Positions 37,839-49,120 of a stretch of 64,000 nt of DNA are shown in pieces. Positions within the stretch are counted from its first letter, which is position 1. The number at the start of each line of letters is the position of its first letter. Both the position numbers and the translations under genes were made by a program. This DNA comes from Pectobacterium brasiliense. Its GTDB lineage: Bacteria > Pseudomonadota > Gammaproteobacteria > Enterobacterales > Enterobacteriaceae. The notes beneath the pieces were generated by a model. The model was given only the letters and a program-made list of their open reading frames with translations, was not told the DNA's origin and did not search any database. The DNA is taken from the NCBI RefSeq assembly GCF_016950255.1, contig NZ_JACGFN010000001.1, positions 1 through 64,000 on the forward strand, read 5' to 3'.

Positions 37839-37992
37839 GGGACATTCCTGATTAGCTGAGGGTGCTATCATAACGCTAATGGAATTTACGTGCCACAGAT
37901 CACGAATTACGCCAGGCAGGGCGAGTAGGTCTTAAGAATGAGTGGCGCGAGTTCAGGCTGAACATGAAACGAGAAGCGGATAAGATAAATTT

Positions 37993-38031
37993 GGTTCAAC
38001 CCCCCGCGTGTATGGATTGGGGGGGGGAACC
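37993..38031 (-). terminator. hairpin with 9-G tract past celS
   Basis: On the minus strand GGTTCCCCCCCCC pairs with GGGGGGTTGAACC around a loop, followed by AAATTTATC. It lies 18 bp past the celS stop and could end its transcript. The run of nine identical bases (38019-38027) may be length-variable. Confidence 0.45.
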
Positions 38032-38048
38032 AGAAGGATATAGACGCG

Positions 38049-38843
38049 TTATTTTATGTCTACGCCCCACTTGGTGATGTCAATCTGTCCATCACCGCCA
38101 AAGATCTCGGTACCGAACTGAACGCTGCTGATATATTTTGTATTACTCATCCATTTCTTGGTTCCCACTAGATAGTTGGTGAAATGGCGAATATTGAGTG
38201 ATGCGCTGTTGGTATTAGAGGTACGGACAAAGGAAAAGACGTTCCACCCTTTGCCATTACCCGCATTGATCCAACCTTTGAATACATTCCAGCTACTGCC
38301 TCCAAGGAAAACGGTTTCAATATAATCACCGGCTGGGCCTGCATTGGTATTATTTAGCCAGATCATTAATTCATCGGTAGGCGTAGAATCCCAATTGGCT
38401 TTATCGGTGGTGTGGAACCATATGTCATAAGCGGCATTATACGTGCCGGTAGATTTGATGGAATAAGTGACGTTGCTGGTAATGCCTTTATTACTGGATA
38501 ATTTTATCGGCAATCCACTATTTTCCGTATAACCCGCCGTCCAGTGCCAGCCGCTCACCAGTGATGGATAGGCTTTAACGCTGTGGCTAGTGCTTGGCCA
38601 GTGCCAGTTCCATCCCATGCTGGTTGGGCTATTATAGAAAACAGTTTGCCGCCATCCTTTTACTTCATCTTTTCCCCAGACGTTATTGAATACATAATAT
38701 TTATTATTTTCAAAATAGAGTTTGTCAGCATCCTTTGAAGAGCTGGCAGCAGAAACTGTTAATGGTGAGAGTAATAAGGCAGATAAGAGTACGGGTAGCA
38801 ATGTGCGGAAAGTTCGCTGTGATTGGGTATTCGTAATAAGCAT
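38049..38843 (-). CDS. celS: secreted GH12 endoglucanase CelS
   Basis: A 264-residue extracellular cellulase that cuts beta-1,4-glucan in plant cell walls. A signal peptide ends near VSA-ASSS (about residue 32). The two catalytic Glu residues of GH12 are Glu158 in TDELMIWL (nucleophile) and Glu246 in FGTEIFGG (acid/base). It probably leaves the periplasm through the Out type II secretion system, as CelS of Pectobacterium does. It is an AT-rich single gene; the 275-bp upstream region to bioA holds its AT-rich promoter. Confidence 0.93.
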   Translation of the reverse strand: MLITNTQSQRTFRTLLPVLLSALLLSPLTVSAASSSKDADKLYFENNKYYVFNNVWGKDEVKGWRQTVFYNSPTSMGWNWHWPSTSHSVKAYPSLVSGWHWTAGYTENSGLPIKLSSNKGITSNVTYSIKSTGTYNAAYDIWFHTTDKANWDSTPTDELMIWLNNTNAGPAGDYIETVFLGGSSWNVFKGWINAGNGKGWNVFSFVRTSNTNSASLNIRHFTNYLVGTKKWMSNTKYISSVQFGTEIFGGDGQIDITKWGVDIK

Positions 38844-39118
38844 AATAAAGCTCCTTTTACTATATGCTTGGGGTATTTCACTCTGAAATCTAGCATGTGC
38901 TCAGTCAGTGTACATATCTAATTAAATATAAATCGTGGTGTACTTAACAGTTATTGTTTTTTATGTGCCATCAGCATAATTCAATTCATCACTCATGGAT
39001 AAAATGAAAATCTTATTCATGGAATAATTATAAGAACGGTAATGAATAGTGATAATACGAAGTAAAATCAAGAGCCGTGGTTTTGAGGCACACAGGATCG
39101 TGCGCCTTAGGTTGCCGA

Positions 39119-40423
39119 TTATTTAAATAGCTGTTCGTCACGAATAGCGGCGCAGACGGCGTCGGTCAGCTTACGCAGTTCATCAGGCTGAATGATAAAC
39201 GGCGGCATCAGATAAATAAGTCGGCCAAAGGGGCGAATCCACACGCCGCACTCGACGAAGAAACGCTGTAGCCGCGCCATATTAACCGGGCGCTGTGTTT
39301 CTACCACGCCGATAGCGCCCAGTACGCGAACATTCGCCACCAGCGGCGAATCCGCACAAGGTTGCAGCGCTTCTCGCAGCTGTCGTTCAATCTGTTTGAC
39401 CTGCTCCTGCCAGCGGTTCTCCGCTAGCAGCGATAAACTGGCATTAGCTGCCGCGCAGGCGAGCGGATTGCCCATAAATGTGGGGCCGTGCATAAAGCAG
39501 CCCGCCGCGCCGTTGCTGATGGTTTCCGCAACTGTCCGAGTGGTCAGCGTGGCGGAGAGCGTCATATAACCGCCGGTAAGCGCTTTCCCCAGACACATAA
39601 TATCGGGTGAAATCCCCGCATGTTCGCAGGCAAACAGTTTGCCGGTGCGGCCAAATCCGGTCGCGATCTCATCGGCAATCAGCAAGATCCCCCATTGATT
39701 GCACAGTTCCCGAACCCGACGCAGATAGGCCGGATGATAAAAGCGCATGCCGCCCGCGCCTTGCACGATGGGTTCCAGAATCACGGCTGCGATCTCATGG
39801 GCGTGCGCTGACAGCATCGACTGGAGCGGCGCGATATCCGCTTCCTGCCAGTCGTCGGTAAAACCGCCTTCGTTGATCGCGGCGCATGACGGCGCATCGA
39901 TAAACAGGTGAGTCGGCAGATAGCCCTGATACAGACTGTGCATCGAATTTTGCGGATCGCACACGGACATCGCACCGAAAGTGTCGCCGTGATAGCCATG
40001 ACGCAGGGTGAGAAAGCGCTGACGGGTTTCACCGCGTGCTTGCCAATATTGCAGCGCCATTTTCATCGCCACTTCAACGGCCACTGAGCCGGAATCCGCC
40101 AGAAACACGCATTCCAGCTCATTCGGCGTAATGTCCACCAGTTGGCGGCACAGCGCTACCGCCGCCGGATGGGTGATCCCGCCAAACATCACGTGCGACA
40201 TCTGGCTAAGCTGAGTCTGCACGGCCTGATTGATCGTCGGATGGTTGTAACCGTGAATCGCTGCCCACCACGATGACATACCATCAATCAGGCGACGTCC
40301 GTCATCCAACTGAAGTTCGACGCCGCTGGCTGATACGACCGGATAGCAGGGCAGCGGTTCGGTCATTGAGGTGTAGGGATGCCAAATGTGGCGCTGGTCA
40401 AAAGCAATGTCTTCCGGGCTCAT
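39119..40423 (-). CDS. bioA: DAPA aminotransferase BioA
   Basis: A 434-residue class-III PLP aminotransferase converting KAPA and S-adenosylmethionine to DAPA in biotin synthesis. The PLP lysine lies in [14 protein letters not shown], with [16 protein letters not shown] and [13 protein letters not shown] as family motifs. Divergent from bioB with the operator between. Confidence 0.96.
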   Translation of the reverse strand: MSPEDIAFDQRHIWHPYTSMTEPLPCYPVVSASGVELQLDDGRRLIDGMSSWWAAIHGYNHPTINQAVQTQLSQMSHVMFGGITHPAAVALCRQLVDITPNELECVFLADSGSVAVEVAMKMALQYWQARGETRQRFLTLRHGYHGDTFGAMSVCDPQNSMHSLYQGYLPTHLFIDAPSCAAINEGGFTDDWQEADIAPLQSMLSAHAHEIAAVILEPIVQGAGGMRFYHPAYLRRVRELCNQWGILLIADEIATGFGRTGKLFACEHAGISPDIMCLGKALTGGYMTLSATLTTRTVAETISNGAAGCFMHGPTFMGNPLACAAANASLSLLAENRWQEQVKQIERQLREALQPCADSPLVANVRVLGAIGVVETQRPVNMARLQRFFVECGVWIRPFGRLIYLMPPFIIQPDELRKLTDAVCAAIRDEQLFK

Positions 40424-40431
40424 GATGATCT

Positions 40432-40467
40432 TTCGTAAACCAAAATGGATTCTATTTGGTTGACAGT
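40432..40467. promoter_or_regulatory. BirA operator between bioA and bioB
   Basis: TTCGTAAACC, a 16-base spacer, then GGTTGACAG. The E. coli bio operator is TTGTAAACC-N16-GGTTTACAA, so this matches in half-sites and spacing with two changes. It would let biotinoyl-AMP-bound BirA shut both directions. Confidence 0.85.
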
Positions 40468-40518
40468 ATATCGGGTTAATTTACACTGGCGAAACGTTTT
40501 TAGTTTGGAGATGCCGAC

Positions 40519-41556
40519 ATGGCTGACCGCATGTACTGGACGCTTGAGCAAGCGCAAGACTTATTTAATAAACCCTTTCTGGAACTGATGTTTGAAGCGC
40601 AGCAGATCCACCGTCAGCATTTTGATCCCCGTCAGGTGCAGGTGAGTACATTACTGTCGATCAAAACCGGTTCCTGTCCTGAGGACTGTAAGTATTGTCC
40701 GCAAAGCTCCCGCTACCGTACCGGGATTGATACTGAACGCCTGATGCAGGTTGAACAGGTGCTGGAGTCGGCCCGTCAGGCAAAAGCCGCAGGATCGACG
40801 CGCTTTTGTATGGGAGCGGCGTGGAAAAACCCGCACGAGCGTGACATGCCGTATCTGGAACAGATGGTGCAAGGCGTGAAAGCGATGGGAATGGAAACCT
40901 GCATGACGCTGGGGACGCTGCACAACGATCAGGCCGAGCGTCTGGCCTCTGCCGGATTGGATTTCTATAACCATAACCTCGATACCTCACCAGAATTTTA
41001 CGGCAGCATCATCACGACCCGCACCTATCAGGAGCGTCTGGATACGCTGGATAAAGTGCGTGGCGCGGGCATTAAAGTCTGCTCGGGTGGCATCGTTGGG
41101 TTGGGGGAAACCGTGCGCGACCGCGCCGGGTTGCTGGTGCAACTTGCTAACCTGCCGACGCCGCCGGAAAGCGTGCCGATCAACATGCTGGTGAAAGTGA
41201 AAGGTACGCCGCTGGCGGATAACGATGATGTCGATCCGTTTGATTTTATTCGGACTATTGCCGTCGCGCGCATCATGATGCCAGCCTCCTATGTGCGCCT
41301 GTCCGCCGGACGCGAGCAGATGAGTGAGCAAACGCAGGCAATGTGTTTTATGGCGGGGGCGAACTCTATTTTCTACGGCTGCAAACTGCTTACCACGCCA
41401 AACCCGAAAGAAGACAAAGATCTGGCGCTGTTCCTCAAATTAGGTCTGAATCCGCAGCAGACGGGGACTGAATACGGGGATAACCAACAGCAACAGCGGT
41501 TGGCGGAACAGCTGATTAACGCCGATAGCGAGCAATTTTATAATGCTGCGGTATAA
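40519..41556 (+). CDS. bioB: biotin synthase BioB
   Basis: A 345-residue radical SAM enzyme inserting sulfur into dethiobiotin. The SAM cluster motif is [10 protein letters not shown] near residue 53, with [13 protein letters not shown] and [15 protein letters not shown] ([12 protein letters not shown]) segments. First gene of bioBFCD, rightward from the shared operator. Confidence 0.97.
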   Translation: MADRMYWTLEQAQDLFNKPFLELMFEAQQIHRQHFDPRQVQVSTLLSIKTGSCPEDCKYCPQSSRYRTGIDTERLMQVEQVLESARQAKAAGSTRFCMGAAWKNPHERDMPYLEQMVQGVKAMGMETCMTLGTLHNDQAERLASAGLDFYNHNLDTSPEFYGSIITTRTYQERLDTLDKVRGAGIKVCSGGIVGLGETVRDRAGLLVQLANLPTPPESVPINMLVKVKGTPLADNDDVDPFDFIRTIAVARIMMPASYVRLSAGREQMSEQTQAMCFMAGANSIFYGCKLLTTPNPKEDKDLALFLKLGLNPQQTGTEYGDNQQQQRLAEQLINADSEQFYNAAV

Positions 41557-41595
41557 CCTCCAGCCTGCAAACCGTCGGGCAAGGCGTATTGCATC

Positions 41596-42753
41596 ATGAG
41601 CTGGCAGCAACGTATTGACGCCGCGCTGGTACAACGCCAGCGCGATGATGCCTACCGTGTGCGGCGGGTGAATCAAGGCGGTAGCGGGCGCTGGCTGATG
41701 CAGGGCGACCGCTGCTACCTGAATTTTTCCAGCAACGACTATCTGGGGCTGAGTCACCACGCGGAGATCGTGCGCGCCTGGCAGCAGGGCGCTGAGCAAT
41801 ACGGTATTGGCAGCGGCGGTTCCGGGCATGTGACGGGATATACCGATGCCCATGCCGCGCTGGAAAATCAGCTTGCCGACTGGCTGGGCTACCCGCGTGC
41901 GCTGCTGTTTATTTCTGGCTATGCCGCGAATCAGGCGGTGGTGGCTGCGCTGGCACAGGCGGAAGACCGTATTTTTGCCGATAAACTCAGCCATGCTTCA
42001 CTGCTGGAAGCGGCTGCACAGTCACCCGCGACGCTGCGTCGTTTTAAACACAATCAGGTCGATAGCCTGCAAGCGCTGCTGGAAAAACCGACGGACGGCC
42101 AGACGCTGGTGGTGACCGAAGGCGTTTTCAGCATGGATGGCGATACCGCACCGCTGCCGGAGTTGCAAGCTCAGTGTCGAGCGCACGATGCCTGGCTGAT
42201 GGTAGACGATGCACACGGGATTGGCGTGCTGGGAGATGAAGGTCGCGGCAGCTGTTGGCAGCAGGGCGTTAAACCCGAACTGCTGATTGTCACGTTTGGC
42301 AAGGCGTTCGGGGTGAGCGGCGCGGCGGTACTGTGCGCGGAACCGCTGGCCGAGTATTTCCTGCAATTCGCTCGTCATTTGATTTACAGCACCTCGATGC
42401 CTGCCGCACAGGCCTGTGCGCTGAGTACGGCAGTTAAGTGTGTCCAACAGGGCGACGCGCGGCGTGATGCGCTACGACGTAATATCGCCCAGTTTCGCGC
42501 GGGTTTTTCTAACTCCACCTATCAACTGATGGATTCACAGAGTGCGATTCAGCCGCTAATTGTCGGTGAGAACGCGCGGGCAATGGCCCTGATGAGTCAT
42601 TTGCGTGAACAGGGCGTGTGGGTCAGTGCGATGCGTCCGCCGACAGTGCCCGTCGGCAGCGCGCGTCTGCGCATTACGCTAACGGCGGAACATCAGCCGG
42701 AAGATATCAGTCGCTTGCTTACGGTATTGCACCATGCTGACAGAAAACTATAA
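41596..42753 (+). CDS. bioF: KAPA synthase BioF
   Basis: A 385-residue PLP enzyme condensing pimeloyl-ACP with L-alanine. Motifs: [41 protein letters not shown], and the PLP lysine in [12 protein letters not shown]. Its 3' end overlaps bioC by 20 bp. Confidence 0.96.
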   Translation: MSWQQRIDAALVQRQRDDAYRVRRVNQGGSGRWLMQGDRCYLNFSSNDYLGLSHHAEIVRAWQQGAEQYGIGSGGSGHVTGYTDAHAALENQLADWLGYPRALLFISGYAANQAVVAALAQAEDRIFADKLSHASLLEAAAQSPATLRRFKHNQVDSLQALLEKPTDGQTLVVTEGVFSMDGDTAPLPELQAQCRAHDAWLMVDDAHGIGVLGDEGRGSCWQQGVKPELLIVTFGKAFGVSGAAVLCAEPLAEYFLQFARHLIYSTSMPAAQACALSTAVKCVQQGDARRDALRRNIAQFRAGFSNSTYQLMDSQSAIQPLIVGENARAMALMSHLREQGVWVSAMRPPTVPVGSARLRITLTAEHQPEDISRLLTVLHHADRKL

Positions 42754-43495
42754 CAAGCAGGCGATTGCGCAGGCGTTTGGACGTGCGGCGGGGTGTTACG
42801 ATCGCTTTGCCGAGCTGCAACGTACCAGCGGAGAACGTCTGTTGGCATTGATGCCGCCGCACAGTGGCCTACAGGTGCTGGATGCAGGGTGCGGAACCGG
42901 GCATTTTAGCCGCCACTGGCGTCAGGCTGGTCACTATGTGACCGCGCTGGATTTATCGGTAGACATGCTGGCGTATGCCCGTGAACTGGACGCAGCAGAC
43001 TGCTATCAGGAAGGGGATATTGAAAACCTGCCGCTGGCGGATGGCTGTGTGGATATCAGCTATAGCAATCTGGCTGTGCAGTGGTGCGACTCGTTACCGC
43101 GTGCGCTGGCCGAGCTGTATCGGGTTACGCGGCCGGGGGGCGTGATTGCGTTTGCGACGCTGGCGGACGGCTCCTTAAGCGAACTGTCACAGGCGTGGCA
43201 GCGATTGGACGGCACGCAGCGGACGAATCGCTTTCTGCCGCTCTCCGCTATCGACGCGGCCTGTCAGCCTTACCGGCATCATTTAGTTCAAGAACGTGAA
43301 GTCTGCTTTTTTCCCGATGTATTGACGTTGATGAAATCGCTGAAGGGGATTGGTGCGACCTGGCTGCACGAAGGGCGTACGCCGGGGCTATTGAGCCGGG
43401 CACGTTTGGCGGCATTGTCTGCCCATTATCCGCAAGAACAGGGCGGCTACCCGCTCAGCTATCAACTGGTTTATGGAGTGATTTATCGTGATTGA
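42734..43495 (+). CDS. bioC: malonyl-ACP O-methyltransferase BioC
   Basis: A 253-residue SAM methyltransferase that caps malonyl-ACP so fatty-acid enzymes can build the pimelate chain. SAM site [17 protein letters not shown]; family text [20 protein letters not shown] and SNLAVQWC. It overlaps bioF upstream and bioD downstream (8 bp). Confidence 0.95.
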   Translation: MLTENYNKQAIAQAFGRAAGCYDRFAELQRTSGERLLALMPPHSGLQVLDAGCGTGHFSRHWRQAGHYVTALDLSVDMLAYARELDAADCYQEGDIENLPLADGCVDISYSNLAVQWCDSLPRALAELYRVTRPGGVIAFATLADGSLSELSQAWQRLDGTQRTNRFLPLSAIDAACQPYRHHLVQEREVCFFPDVLTLMKSLKGIGATWLHEGRTPGLLSRARLAALSAHYPQEQGGYPLSYQLVYGVIYRD

Positions 43496-44168
43496 GCGCT
43501 GGTTTGTGACGGGCACGGATACCGAAGTTGGGAAAACGGTCGCGAGTACGGCGCTACTTCAGGCAGCGAATCAGGCTGGATACCGCACCGCAGGCTATAA
43601 ACCCGTGGCGTCCGGCTGTGAAATGACGGCCGATGGCATTCGCAACAGCGATGCGCTGGCGCTTCAGGCCAATAGCAGCGTTCGACTGGAGTATCAGGCG
43701 GTGAACCCGCTGGCGTTTATGGAACCGACGTCACCGCACATTATCAGCGCGGTGGAGCAGCGGCCTATCCATCTCCCTGCGTTGTCCGCAGGGCTGCGGG
43801 CATTAGAAACACAGGCGGACTGGCTGCTTGTCGAAGGCGCTGGCGGGTGGTTTACACCGCTGTCGTCGCAGGATACGTTTGCTGACTGGGTGGTACAGGA
43901 ACAGCTTCCCGTGATTTTGGTGGTCGGCATTAAGCTAGGTTGTATCAACCACGCGATGTTAACGGCTCACGCCATTCAACATGCGGGCCTGCGACTTGGC
44001 GGCTGGATTGCTAATGACATCACGCCACCCGGAAAATGGCACCAGCCGTATCTGCAAACGTTGCAACAGTGCCTGCCCGCGCCGATGCTGGGCGAAATTC
44101 CTTATGTATCGGATCTTCAGCGGCATGATTTGGGGCAGTACATTGATATTGGGTTATTAGCGGAGTAA
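43488..44168 (+). CDS. bioD: dethiobiotin synthetase BioD
   Basis: A 226-residue ATP-dependent carboxylase closing the ureido ring. Nucleotide loop FVTGTDTEVGKTVAS, then YKPVASGCE, VEGAGGWFTPLS. Last gene of bioBFCD; no clear intrinsic terminator follows. Confidence 0.95.
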   Translation: MIERWFVTGTDTEVGKTVASTALLQAANQAGYRTAGYKPVASGCEMTADGIRNSDALALQANSSVRLEYQAVNPLAFMEPTSPHIISAVEQRPIHLPALSAGLRALETQADWLLVEGAGGWFTPLSSQDTFADWVVQEQLPVILVVGIKLGCINHAMLTAHAIQHAGLRLGGWIANDITPPGKWHQPYLQTLQQCLPAPMLGEIPYVSDLQRHDLGQYIDIGLLAE

Positions 44169-44426
44169 TCATTTTTGCTAACCTTCGCCTGCGTTTAATC
44201 ATGCATCGATTTTTGTTGTTTTTACTGACATCTGTTTTATGAGTATAAAACCTACATTTTCATGCCGATTAATAGCTAAAACCTTCTTGAGTTTTCCCCT
44301 GACTCCCCGCCATGCCTGAATTGCTGCGATTTAGCCCTCTGCTGTTTTTAGTCTTTTTCCGTCTAATACTTATGCGATAAATCACAGAAAGAGTGTGAAG
44401 AAAATCCATATCAGGAGGAATCGCGA

Positions 44427-44447
44427 ATGAAGCGGGTATTTCTCTAA
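44427..44447 (+). CDS. possible six-codon leader ORF (MKRVFL)
   Basis: ATG AAG CGG GTA TTT CTC TAA preceded by AGGAGG 8 bases upstream, an almost perfect ribosome site for a six-residue peptide. It is 28 bp before the DnaA-box pair, in the 875-bp bioD-uvrB gap. It could be a regulatory leader peptide, or chance. Confidence 0.25.
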   Translation: MKRVFL

Positions 44448-44474
44448 CTCAGTGCTGATGCGGGGTTGTGGGAG

Positions 44475-44497
44475 TTATCCACCATTTCTGTGGATAA
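44475..44497. promoter_or_regulatory. inverted DnaA-box pair upstream of uvrB
   Basis: TTATCCACC and TGTGGATAA (a perfect TTATCCACA on the other strand) face each other with 5 bases between. E. coli uvrB is reported to have DnaA-binding in its far-upstream promoter region, so a link between replication and uvrB expression is inferred. Confidence 0.6.
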
Positions 44498-44800
44498 CTA
44501 TGTGTATTATGGATAGACAACGTGTCCCAACCGAGAGCTGGCGCGGGTTGTCGCCAGGTTGGCGCTATTCTCCACGGTTTTTCTAATCTATTTATTATCA
44601 TATGCTTAAGTAAAATCAAGCGTCTTGAACATCAATGAGGCGTAGTTGCATAAATTAACGTCATCGGGCATCCCTGCATGTTACATTTCTACCAAATCTG
44701 GGGATAAATGATGATGATTTTATCTGGTAGATTGAATGTGAATGTGCTAGCAAATTCATTTGTTGATTAATCATCCAATCCAGCGATAATTCCCTTGATG

Positions 44801-44816
44801 CTGTTTTTATATCCAG
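44801..44816 (+). promoter_or_regulatory. LexA (SOS) box of uvrB
   Basis: CTG-TTTTTATATC-CAG has the CTG-N10-CAG form and is nearly the E. coli uvrB SOS box (CTGTTTTTTTATCCAG). It lies 228 bp before uvrB. The remaining bioD-uvrB gap has no other supported feature. Confidence 0.85.
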
Positions 44817-45043
44817 TATCATTGCGGTGGCGAATTTCGTCATTGGCATTCAAAATAAAGCATCGCGTGTCATACCTGTCTGTGTCGTCGCTGTCAGGGT
44901 GATAACGGTACGATGAGGGATGACGATGACACCTCGCTGCCGTGCCTGAAATCGTCAGTCTGTGCCTTTTACCTGCCTCCGAGCATCCATCCACGAACGT
45001 CGCATTGCGCGATGGGTAATAACGATAAGTAGCGTGCTTAACG

Positions 45044-47056
45044 ATGAGTAAAGTATTTACACTGAATTCCGACTTTAAACCGGCAGGCGATCAGCCTGAG
45101 GCCATTCGTCGTTTAAAAGAGGGCCTGGAAGACGGGTTAGCGCACCAAACGCTGCTCGGGGTAACAGGTTCAGGTAAGACGTTCACGATCGCCAACGTGA
45201 TTGCCGACCTCAATCGGCCGACGATGATGTTGGCACCGAATAAAACGCTGGCAGCTCAGCTGTATGGCGAAATGAAAGAATTCTTTCCTGATAATGCCGT
45301 CGAGTACTTCGTTTCGTACTACGACTATTATCAGCCTGAAGCCTACGTTCCAAGCTCGGATACCTTCATCGAAAAAGACGCGTCGGTTAACGAACATATC
45401 GAACAGATGCGTCTTTCCGCGACAAAAGCGCTGCTGGAGCGGCGCGATGTGATCGTCGTGGCCTCGGTATCCGCGATCTACGGCCTGGGCGATCCCGATC
45501 TCTATCTGAAAATGATGCTGCATCTGACGCAGGGGATGCTGATTGACCAGCGCGCTATTTTGCGACGTCTGGCGGAATTACAGTATGCCCGCAACGATCA
45601 GGCGTTTCAGCGCGGTACGTTCCGCGTGCGTGGTGAGGTGATCGATATCTTCCCTGCAGAATCTGACGAAATCGCGCTGCGGGTTGAACTGTTCGATGAG
45701 GAAGTCGAGCGGCTGTCGCTGTTTGACCCGCTGACGGGTCACGTCCTCCAGACGGTGCCGCGCTATACCATCTATCCGAAAACGCACTACGTCACGCCAC
45801 GTGAGCGTATTTTGCAGGCGATGGAAGACATCAAGGTTGAACTGGCCGACCGTAAAAAGGTGCTGCTGGCCAATGACAAACTGGTGGAAGAGCAGCGGCT
45901 GAGTCAGCGCACGCAGTTTGATCTGGAGATGATGAACGAACTGGGTTACTGCTCCGGTATCGAAAACTACTCGCGCTACCTTTCCGGTCGCGGTCCCGGT
46001 GAGCCGCCACCGACGCTGTTTGACTATCTGCCTGCGGACGGGCTGCTGGTCATCGATGAATCCCACGTCACCGTTCCTCAGATCGGCGGGATGTATCGCG
46101 GCGACCGCGCGCGTAAAGAGACGCTGGTCGAATACGGTTTCCGGCTGCCTTCGGCGCTGGATAACCGACCGATGAAATTTGAAGAATTTGAAGCGCTGGC
46201 TCCACAGACGATCTACGTGTCTGCGACGCCGGGTAACTATGAATTGGAAAAATCGGGTGGTGAAGTGATCGATCAGGTGGTGCGTCCCACCGGATTGCTC
46301 GATCCCATCATCGAAGTGCGGCCTGTCGCAACACAGGTTGACGATTTGCTTTCCGAAATTCGTCTGCGAGCCGCGATTAACGAACGGGTATTGGTCACCA
46401 CGCTGACCAAGCGAATGGCGGAAGACCTGACGGAGTATCTGGAAGAACACGGCGAGCGGGTACGTTACCTGCACTCGGATATCGATACTGTCGAGCGTGT
46501 GGAAATCATCCGCGATTTACGCCTTGGCGAGTTCGACGTGCTGGTGGGCATCAACCTGCTGCGTGAAGGTCTGGATATGCCTGAAGTGTCGCTGGTGGCG
46601 ATTCTGGATGCCGATAAAGAGGGCTTCCTGCGCTCTGAACGTTCCCTGATCCAGACGATTGGCCGTGCGGCACGTAACCTGCGCGGCAAAGCTATTCTCT
46701 ACGGCGACAAGATTACGGCATCAATGGCGAAAGCGATTGGTGAAACGGAGCGTCGCCGCGAGAAGCAGGAAGCCTACAACACCGAGCACGGCATTGTGCC
46801 GCAGGGAATCAATAAGAAGATTTCCGATATCCTGCAGTTGGGGCAGCCGACGAACAAAGGCAAAGGGCGTGGCAATCGTAAAGCCGCAGAGCCAGCAGCA
46901 CGCTATGAACTTATGACGCCGAAGGCGCTGGAACTGAAAATCCGCGAGTTGGAAAGCAAGATGTTGACGCACGCGCAGAACCTTGAATTTGAAGAGGCAG
47001 CCGCGCTACGTGATGAAGTACAAGCACTGCGCGCACAATTTATCGCGGTATCTTAA
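45044..47056 (+). CDS. uvrB: excinuclease subunit UvrB
   Basis: A 670-residue helicase-like subunit of nucleotide excision repair that verifies damage and loads UvrC. Walker [21 protein letters not shown] near residue 40, beta-hairpin [16 protein letters not shown]-like [12 protein letters not shown], helicase C motifs ([26 protein letters not shown]), and the C-terminal UVR motif around [13 protein letters not shown]. Length is that of the family. Confidence 0.98.
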   Translation: MSKVFTLNSDFKPAGDQPEAIRRLKEGLEDGLAHQTLLGVTGSGKTFTIANVIADLNRPTMMLAPNKTLAAQLYGEMKEFFPDNAVEYFVSYYDYYQPEAYVPSSDTFIEKDASVNEHIEQMRLSATKALLERRDVIVVASVSAIYGLGDPDLYLKMMLHLTQGMLIDQRAILRRLAELQYARNDQAFQRGTFRVRGEVIDIFPAESDEIALRVELFDEEVERLSLFDPLTGHVLQTVPRYTIYPKTHYVTPRERILQAMEDIKVELADRKKVLLANDKLVEEQRLSQRTQFDLEMMNELGYCSGIENYSRYLSGRGPGEPPPTLFDYLPADGLLVIDESHVTVPQIGGMYRGDRARKETLVEYGFRLPSALDNRPMKFEEFEALAPQTIYVSATPGNYELEKSGGEVIDQVVRPTGLLDPIIEVRPVATQVDDLLSEIRLRAAINERVLVTTLTKRMAEDLTEYLEEHGERVRYLHSDIDTVERVEIIRDLRLGEFDVLVGINLLREGLDMPEVSLVAILDADKEGFLRSERSLIQTIGRAARNLRGKAILYGDKITASMAKAIGETERRREKQEAYNTEHGIVPQGINKKISDILQLGQPTNKGKGRGNRKAAEPAARYELMTPKALELKIRELESKMLTHAQNLEFEEAAALRDEVQALRAQFIAVS

Positions 47057-47084
47057 CGATGCAAACACTCACTGAGGATCAATG

Positions 47085-47516
47085 ATGGATCAGACTATAC
47101 CGGGTGTAGAAGTGCTGTTTGTAGCGGGTTTCGGACCGATCGTGAAATCCCTTTCTGCCAGCCATGCGCTCTATGTTGATACGCTGAAGTTGCCGCTGAA
47201 GCCCGTTGCGGAAGGGAGTGACTATCTGGTGAGCGATGAGATGGAGGGCGTGAAGCATTTCGCGCTCTGGCCGCTGTCACAGGCTAGCGAGTCCTGTTTC
47301 GGACACGAAAGTTGGCCTACGGATCTTCCTGAACCGCAAAGCTGGCTGGAGTTCGAAGTGGCTGACATGGTGGAAGCGACCAGCACGCTGAAAGCGCAAG
47401 GATATGTGTTGTTGGTGGAAAACCGTCTTGAGCCTTGGGGACAGCAGGTCACGCGTTTCCTGAGTCCCGAAGGCATTCTGATTGGCGTGACTTATACGCC
47501 GTGGCTACGGGATTGA
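47085..47516 (+). CDS. VOC/glyoxalase-family protein
   Basis: A ~143-residue protein of the vicinal-oxygen-chelate fold (EVLFVAGFGPIV, SLSASHALYVDTLKLPLK, LEFEVADMVEATSTLKAQGY, EPWGQQVTRFLSPEGILIGV). Catalytic role and metal ligands cannot be set from sequence alone. GAGG supports either of two adjacent ATGs, 47082 and 47085; the second has better spacing. 28 bp after uvrB, so possibly in its transcript. Confidence 0.75.
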   Translation: MDQTIPGVEVLFVAGFGPIVKSLSASHALYVDTLKLPLKPVAEGSDYLVSDEMEGVKHFALWPLSQASESCFGHESWPTDLPEPQSWLEFEVADMVEATSTLKAQGYVLLVENRLEPWGQQVTRFLSPEGILIGVTYTPWLRD

Positions 47517-47633
47517 CGGGATGTGTAACGTCACCTTTTGCTCTACGAGAAAATGTGTTGGGGAAAACACGACGGTTGCGAATGAAATTTGTGAACCGCT
47601 GGTTTTTGCAGCAGAACGAGGTCTTTTTGTCGG

Positions 47634-48215
47634 ATGATTGATCGGGAATTCATCAAAAATAACGCTAAGACATTCATTATTGTGGTGGTAGCGCTGTCCG
47701 GTTGGACGCTGTACAACTATCAGCAAAAATTACAGTTTGAAGATTATCGCAATGAACAACTGAATCAGATTCGTGAAAGAGAGCTGGTACTTGTGAAACA
47801 AACGTCGGTTGTGGACTTTCGCGAACAGCAGTTGGCCGCACGCGAAGCTGGAGTAAACCAGCAAATTCAACAGCTCACCGAGCGTGAAGGACTGCTCGAC
47901 CAACGCGCGCAAGGTATCGAACTTTCGGCCAAATCACTGGAGCCTGAACTGAGAATCAACAAAGTGCGTGATGAGCTTTCCGCATTGATGAGTAAATTTT
48001 CCGATTTGGGTGTGAATCTCTCATATCTCCCGCCTTGCAATGACGCCGATATGTTGAAGCGTCATTTTCAGGCTAAAGCTATTCTCAATGAGATTGGCAG
48101 TCGTGCTCAGGCTGCAAAGATATACGAAGAATACCGTCCTTTCATCAGTATGAATACCCCAACGTTGGGAAGTATAGAACGCTGCCAAAGTCCGACTGCC
48201 ACGTTAGGTCGTTAG
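47634..48215 (+). CDS. membrane-anchored coiled-coil protein of unknown function
   Basis: A 193-residue protein: one N-terminal membrane helix ([16 protein letters not shown]), then a long charged heptad-like region (~30-110; [20 protein letters not shown] and [13 protein letters not shown]), then a Cys-containing tail ([14 protein letters not shown] and ERCQSP). I do not recognise the family. Its stop codon overlaps the stop of the convergent ybhK, so the 3' ends share 3-4 bp. No strong ribosome site. Confidence 0.65.
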   Translation: MIDREFIKNNAKTFIIVVVALSGWTLYNYQQKLQFEDYRNEQLNQIRERELVLVKQTSVVDFREQQLAAREAGVNQQIQQLTEREGLLDQRAQGIELSAKSLEPELRINKVRDELSALMSKFSDLGVNLSYLPPCNDADMLKRHFQAKAILNEIGSRAQAAKIYEEYRPFISMNTPTLGSIERCQSPTATLGR

Positions 48216-49120
48216 CCCAACAGCTGTAGCGCACGATCGATGGCCTGGCGCAGTAACTCACGGTCGTGATGGTGAGGAACATCTTCTGCGGCCAGCGCCT
48301 GCTGCACGACCAGTCGGTCGCCAATCTGGCTGATATCGACTTTTGGACCGACAATCGCAGCATCAACCACGGGTTTCCCTACCTTGTGCTCAATCCAAGA
48401 TAGCTTCTCCACCAGCGTCAGGCGGGCCGCGGGGTTACTCTGCTCATTGCCCAGATTACCGATGTACACCATGGGGGCGGGCGTGCGGCGGAGCGCCTGT
48501 GTCAGATCATCCAGCAGCAACAGCGGCATCAGGCTGGTCAGAAAGCTGCCGGGGCCAATCAAAATCAGGTCAGCCTTTGCGATGGCATCAATCGCCTCGC
48601 GTGTGGCCTGCACCGTCGGGTACAGCATCAAATCTTGTGGCAAGGCTGCCAACTGATCGATCTCGACTTCACCATAAACGGGGTTGCCCTGTTCATCAAT
48701 TGCCATTAAATCGACAGGATGCTCGGACATCGGAATTAAAAAAGCGTCCACTTTGAGCAGGTTGCGAATCAGGTTAATGGCTTCCAGCGGTCGCACGCTC
48801 AGGTGGTCGAGCGCTTTTAGCATCAGGTTACCCAGGTTGTGTCCGGCAAGTTCCCCGTTACCGTTAAATCGATACTCAAACATCGCAGATGCCACGCTGG
48901 GCGTCGTAATGAGTTGATTCAGGCAGTTGCGGGTATCGCCCCAGGCAATGCCGCCTTCAGAGCGACGGATGCGGCCAGTCGAGCCGCCGTTATCTGTCGT
49001 CGTGACAATGCCGGTTAGCCGTGAACCCAGGGAAGAGAGCGAAGACATCACACGACCTAAACCGTGTCCACCTCCGAGTGCGACAACCCTGTCGAGGTCG
49101 GCCAACGTGCGATTGCGCAT
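48212..49120 (-). CDS. ybhK: YvcK/CofD-family protein YbhK
   Basis: A 302-residue cytosolic protein of the gluconeogenesis-factor (YvcK/CofD) family. It keeps the core motifs [20 protein letters not shown] and [19 protein letters not shown]. In Bacillus YvcK supports growth on gluconeogenic carbon and wall synthesis; YbhK's own substrate is not set. The start [12 protein letters not shown] matches E. coli YbhK; the longer frame to 49192 is unsupported. Divergent from moaA. Confidence 0.93.
   Translation of the reverse strand: MRNRTLADLDRVVALGGGHGLGRVMSSLSSLGSRLTGIVTTTDNGGSTGRIRRSEGGIAWGDTRNCLNQLITTPSVASAMFEYRFNGNGELAGHNLGNLMLKALDHLSVRPLEAINLIRNLLKVDAFLIPMSEHPVDLMAIDEQGNPVYGEVEIDQLAALPQDLMLYPTVQATREAIDAIAKADLILIGPGSFLTSLMPLLLLDDLTQALRRTPAPMVYIGNLGNEQSNPAARLTLVEKLSWIEHKVGKPVVDAAIVGPKVDISQIGDRLVVQQALAAEDVPHHHDRELLRQAIDRALQLLG

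Noticed and set aside
44661..44994. Short minus frames in the bioD-uvrB gap
   Set aside because: They run through the LexA box and promoter region; no ribosome site or recognised sequence.
45578..46474. 298-residue open frame antisense to uvrB
   Set aside because: Lies wholly inside the well-supported uvrB and reads as a low-complexity shadow translation.
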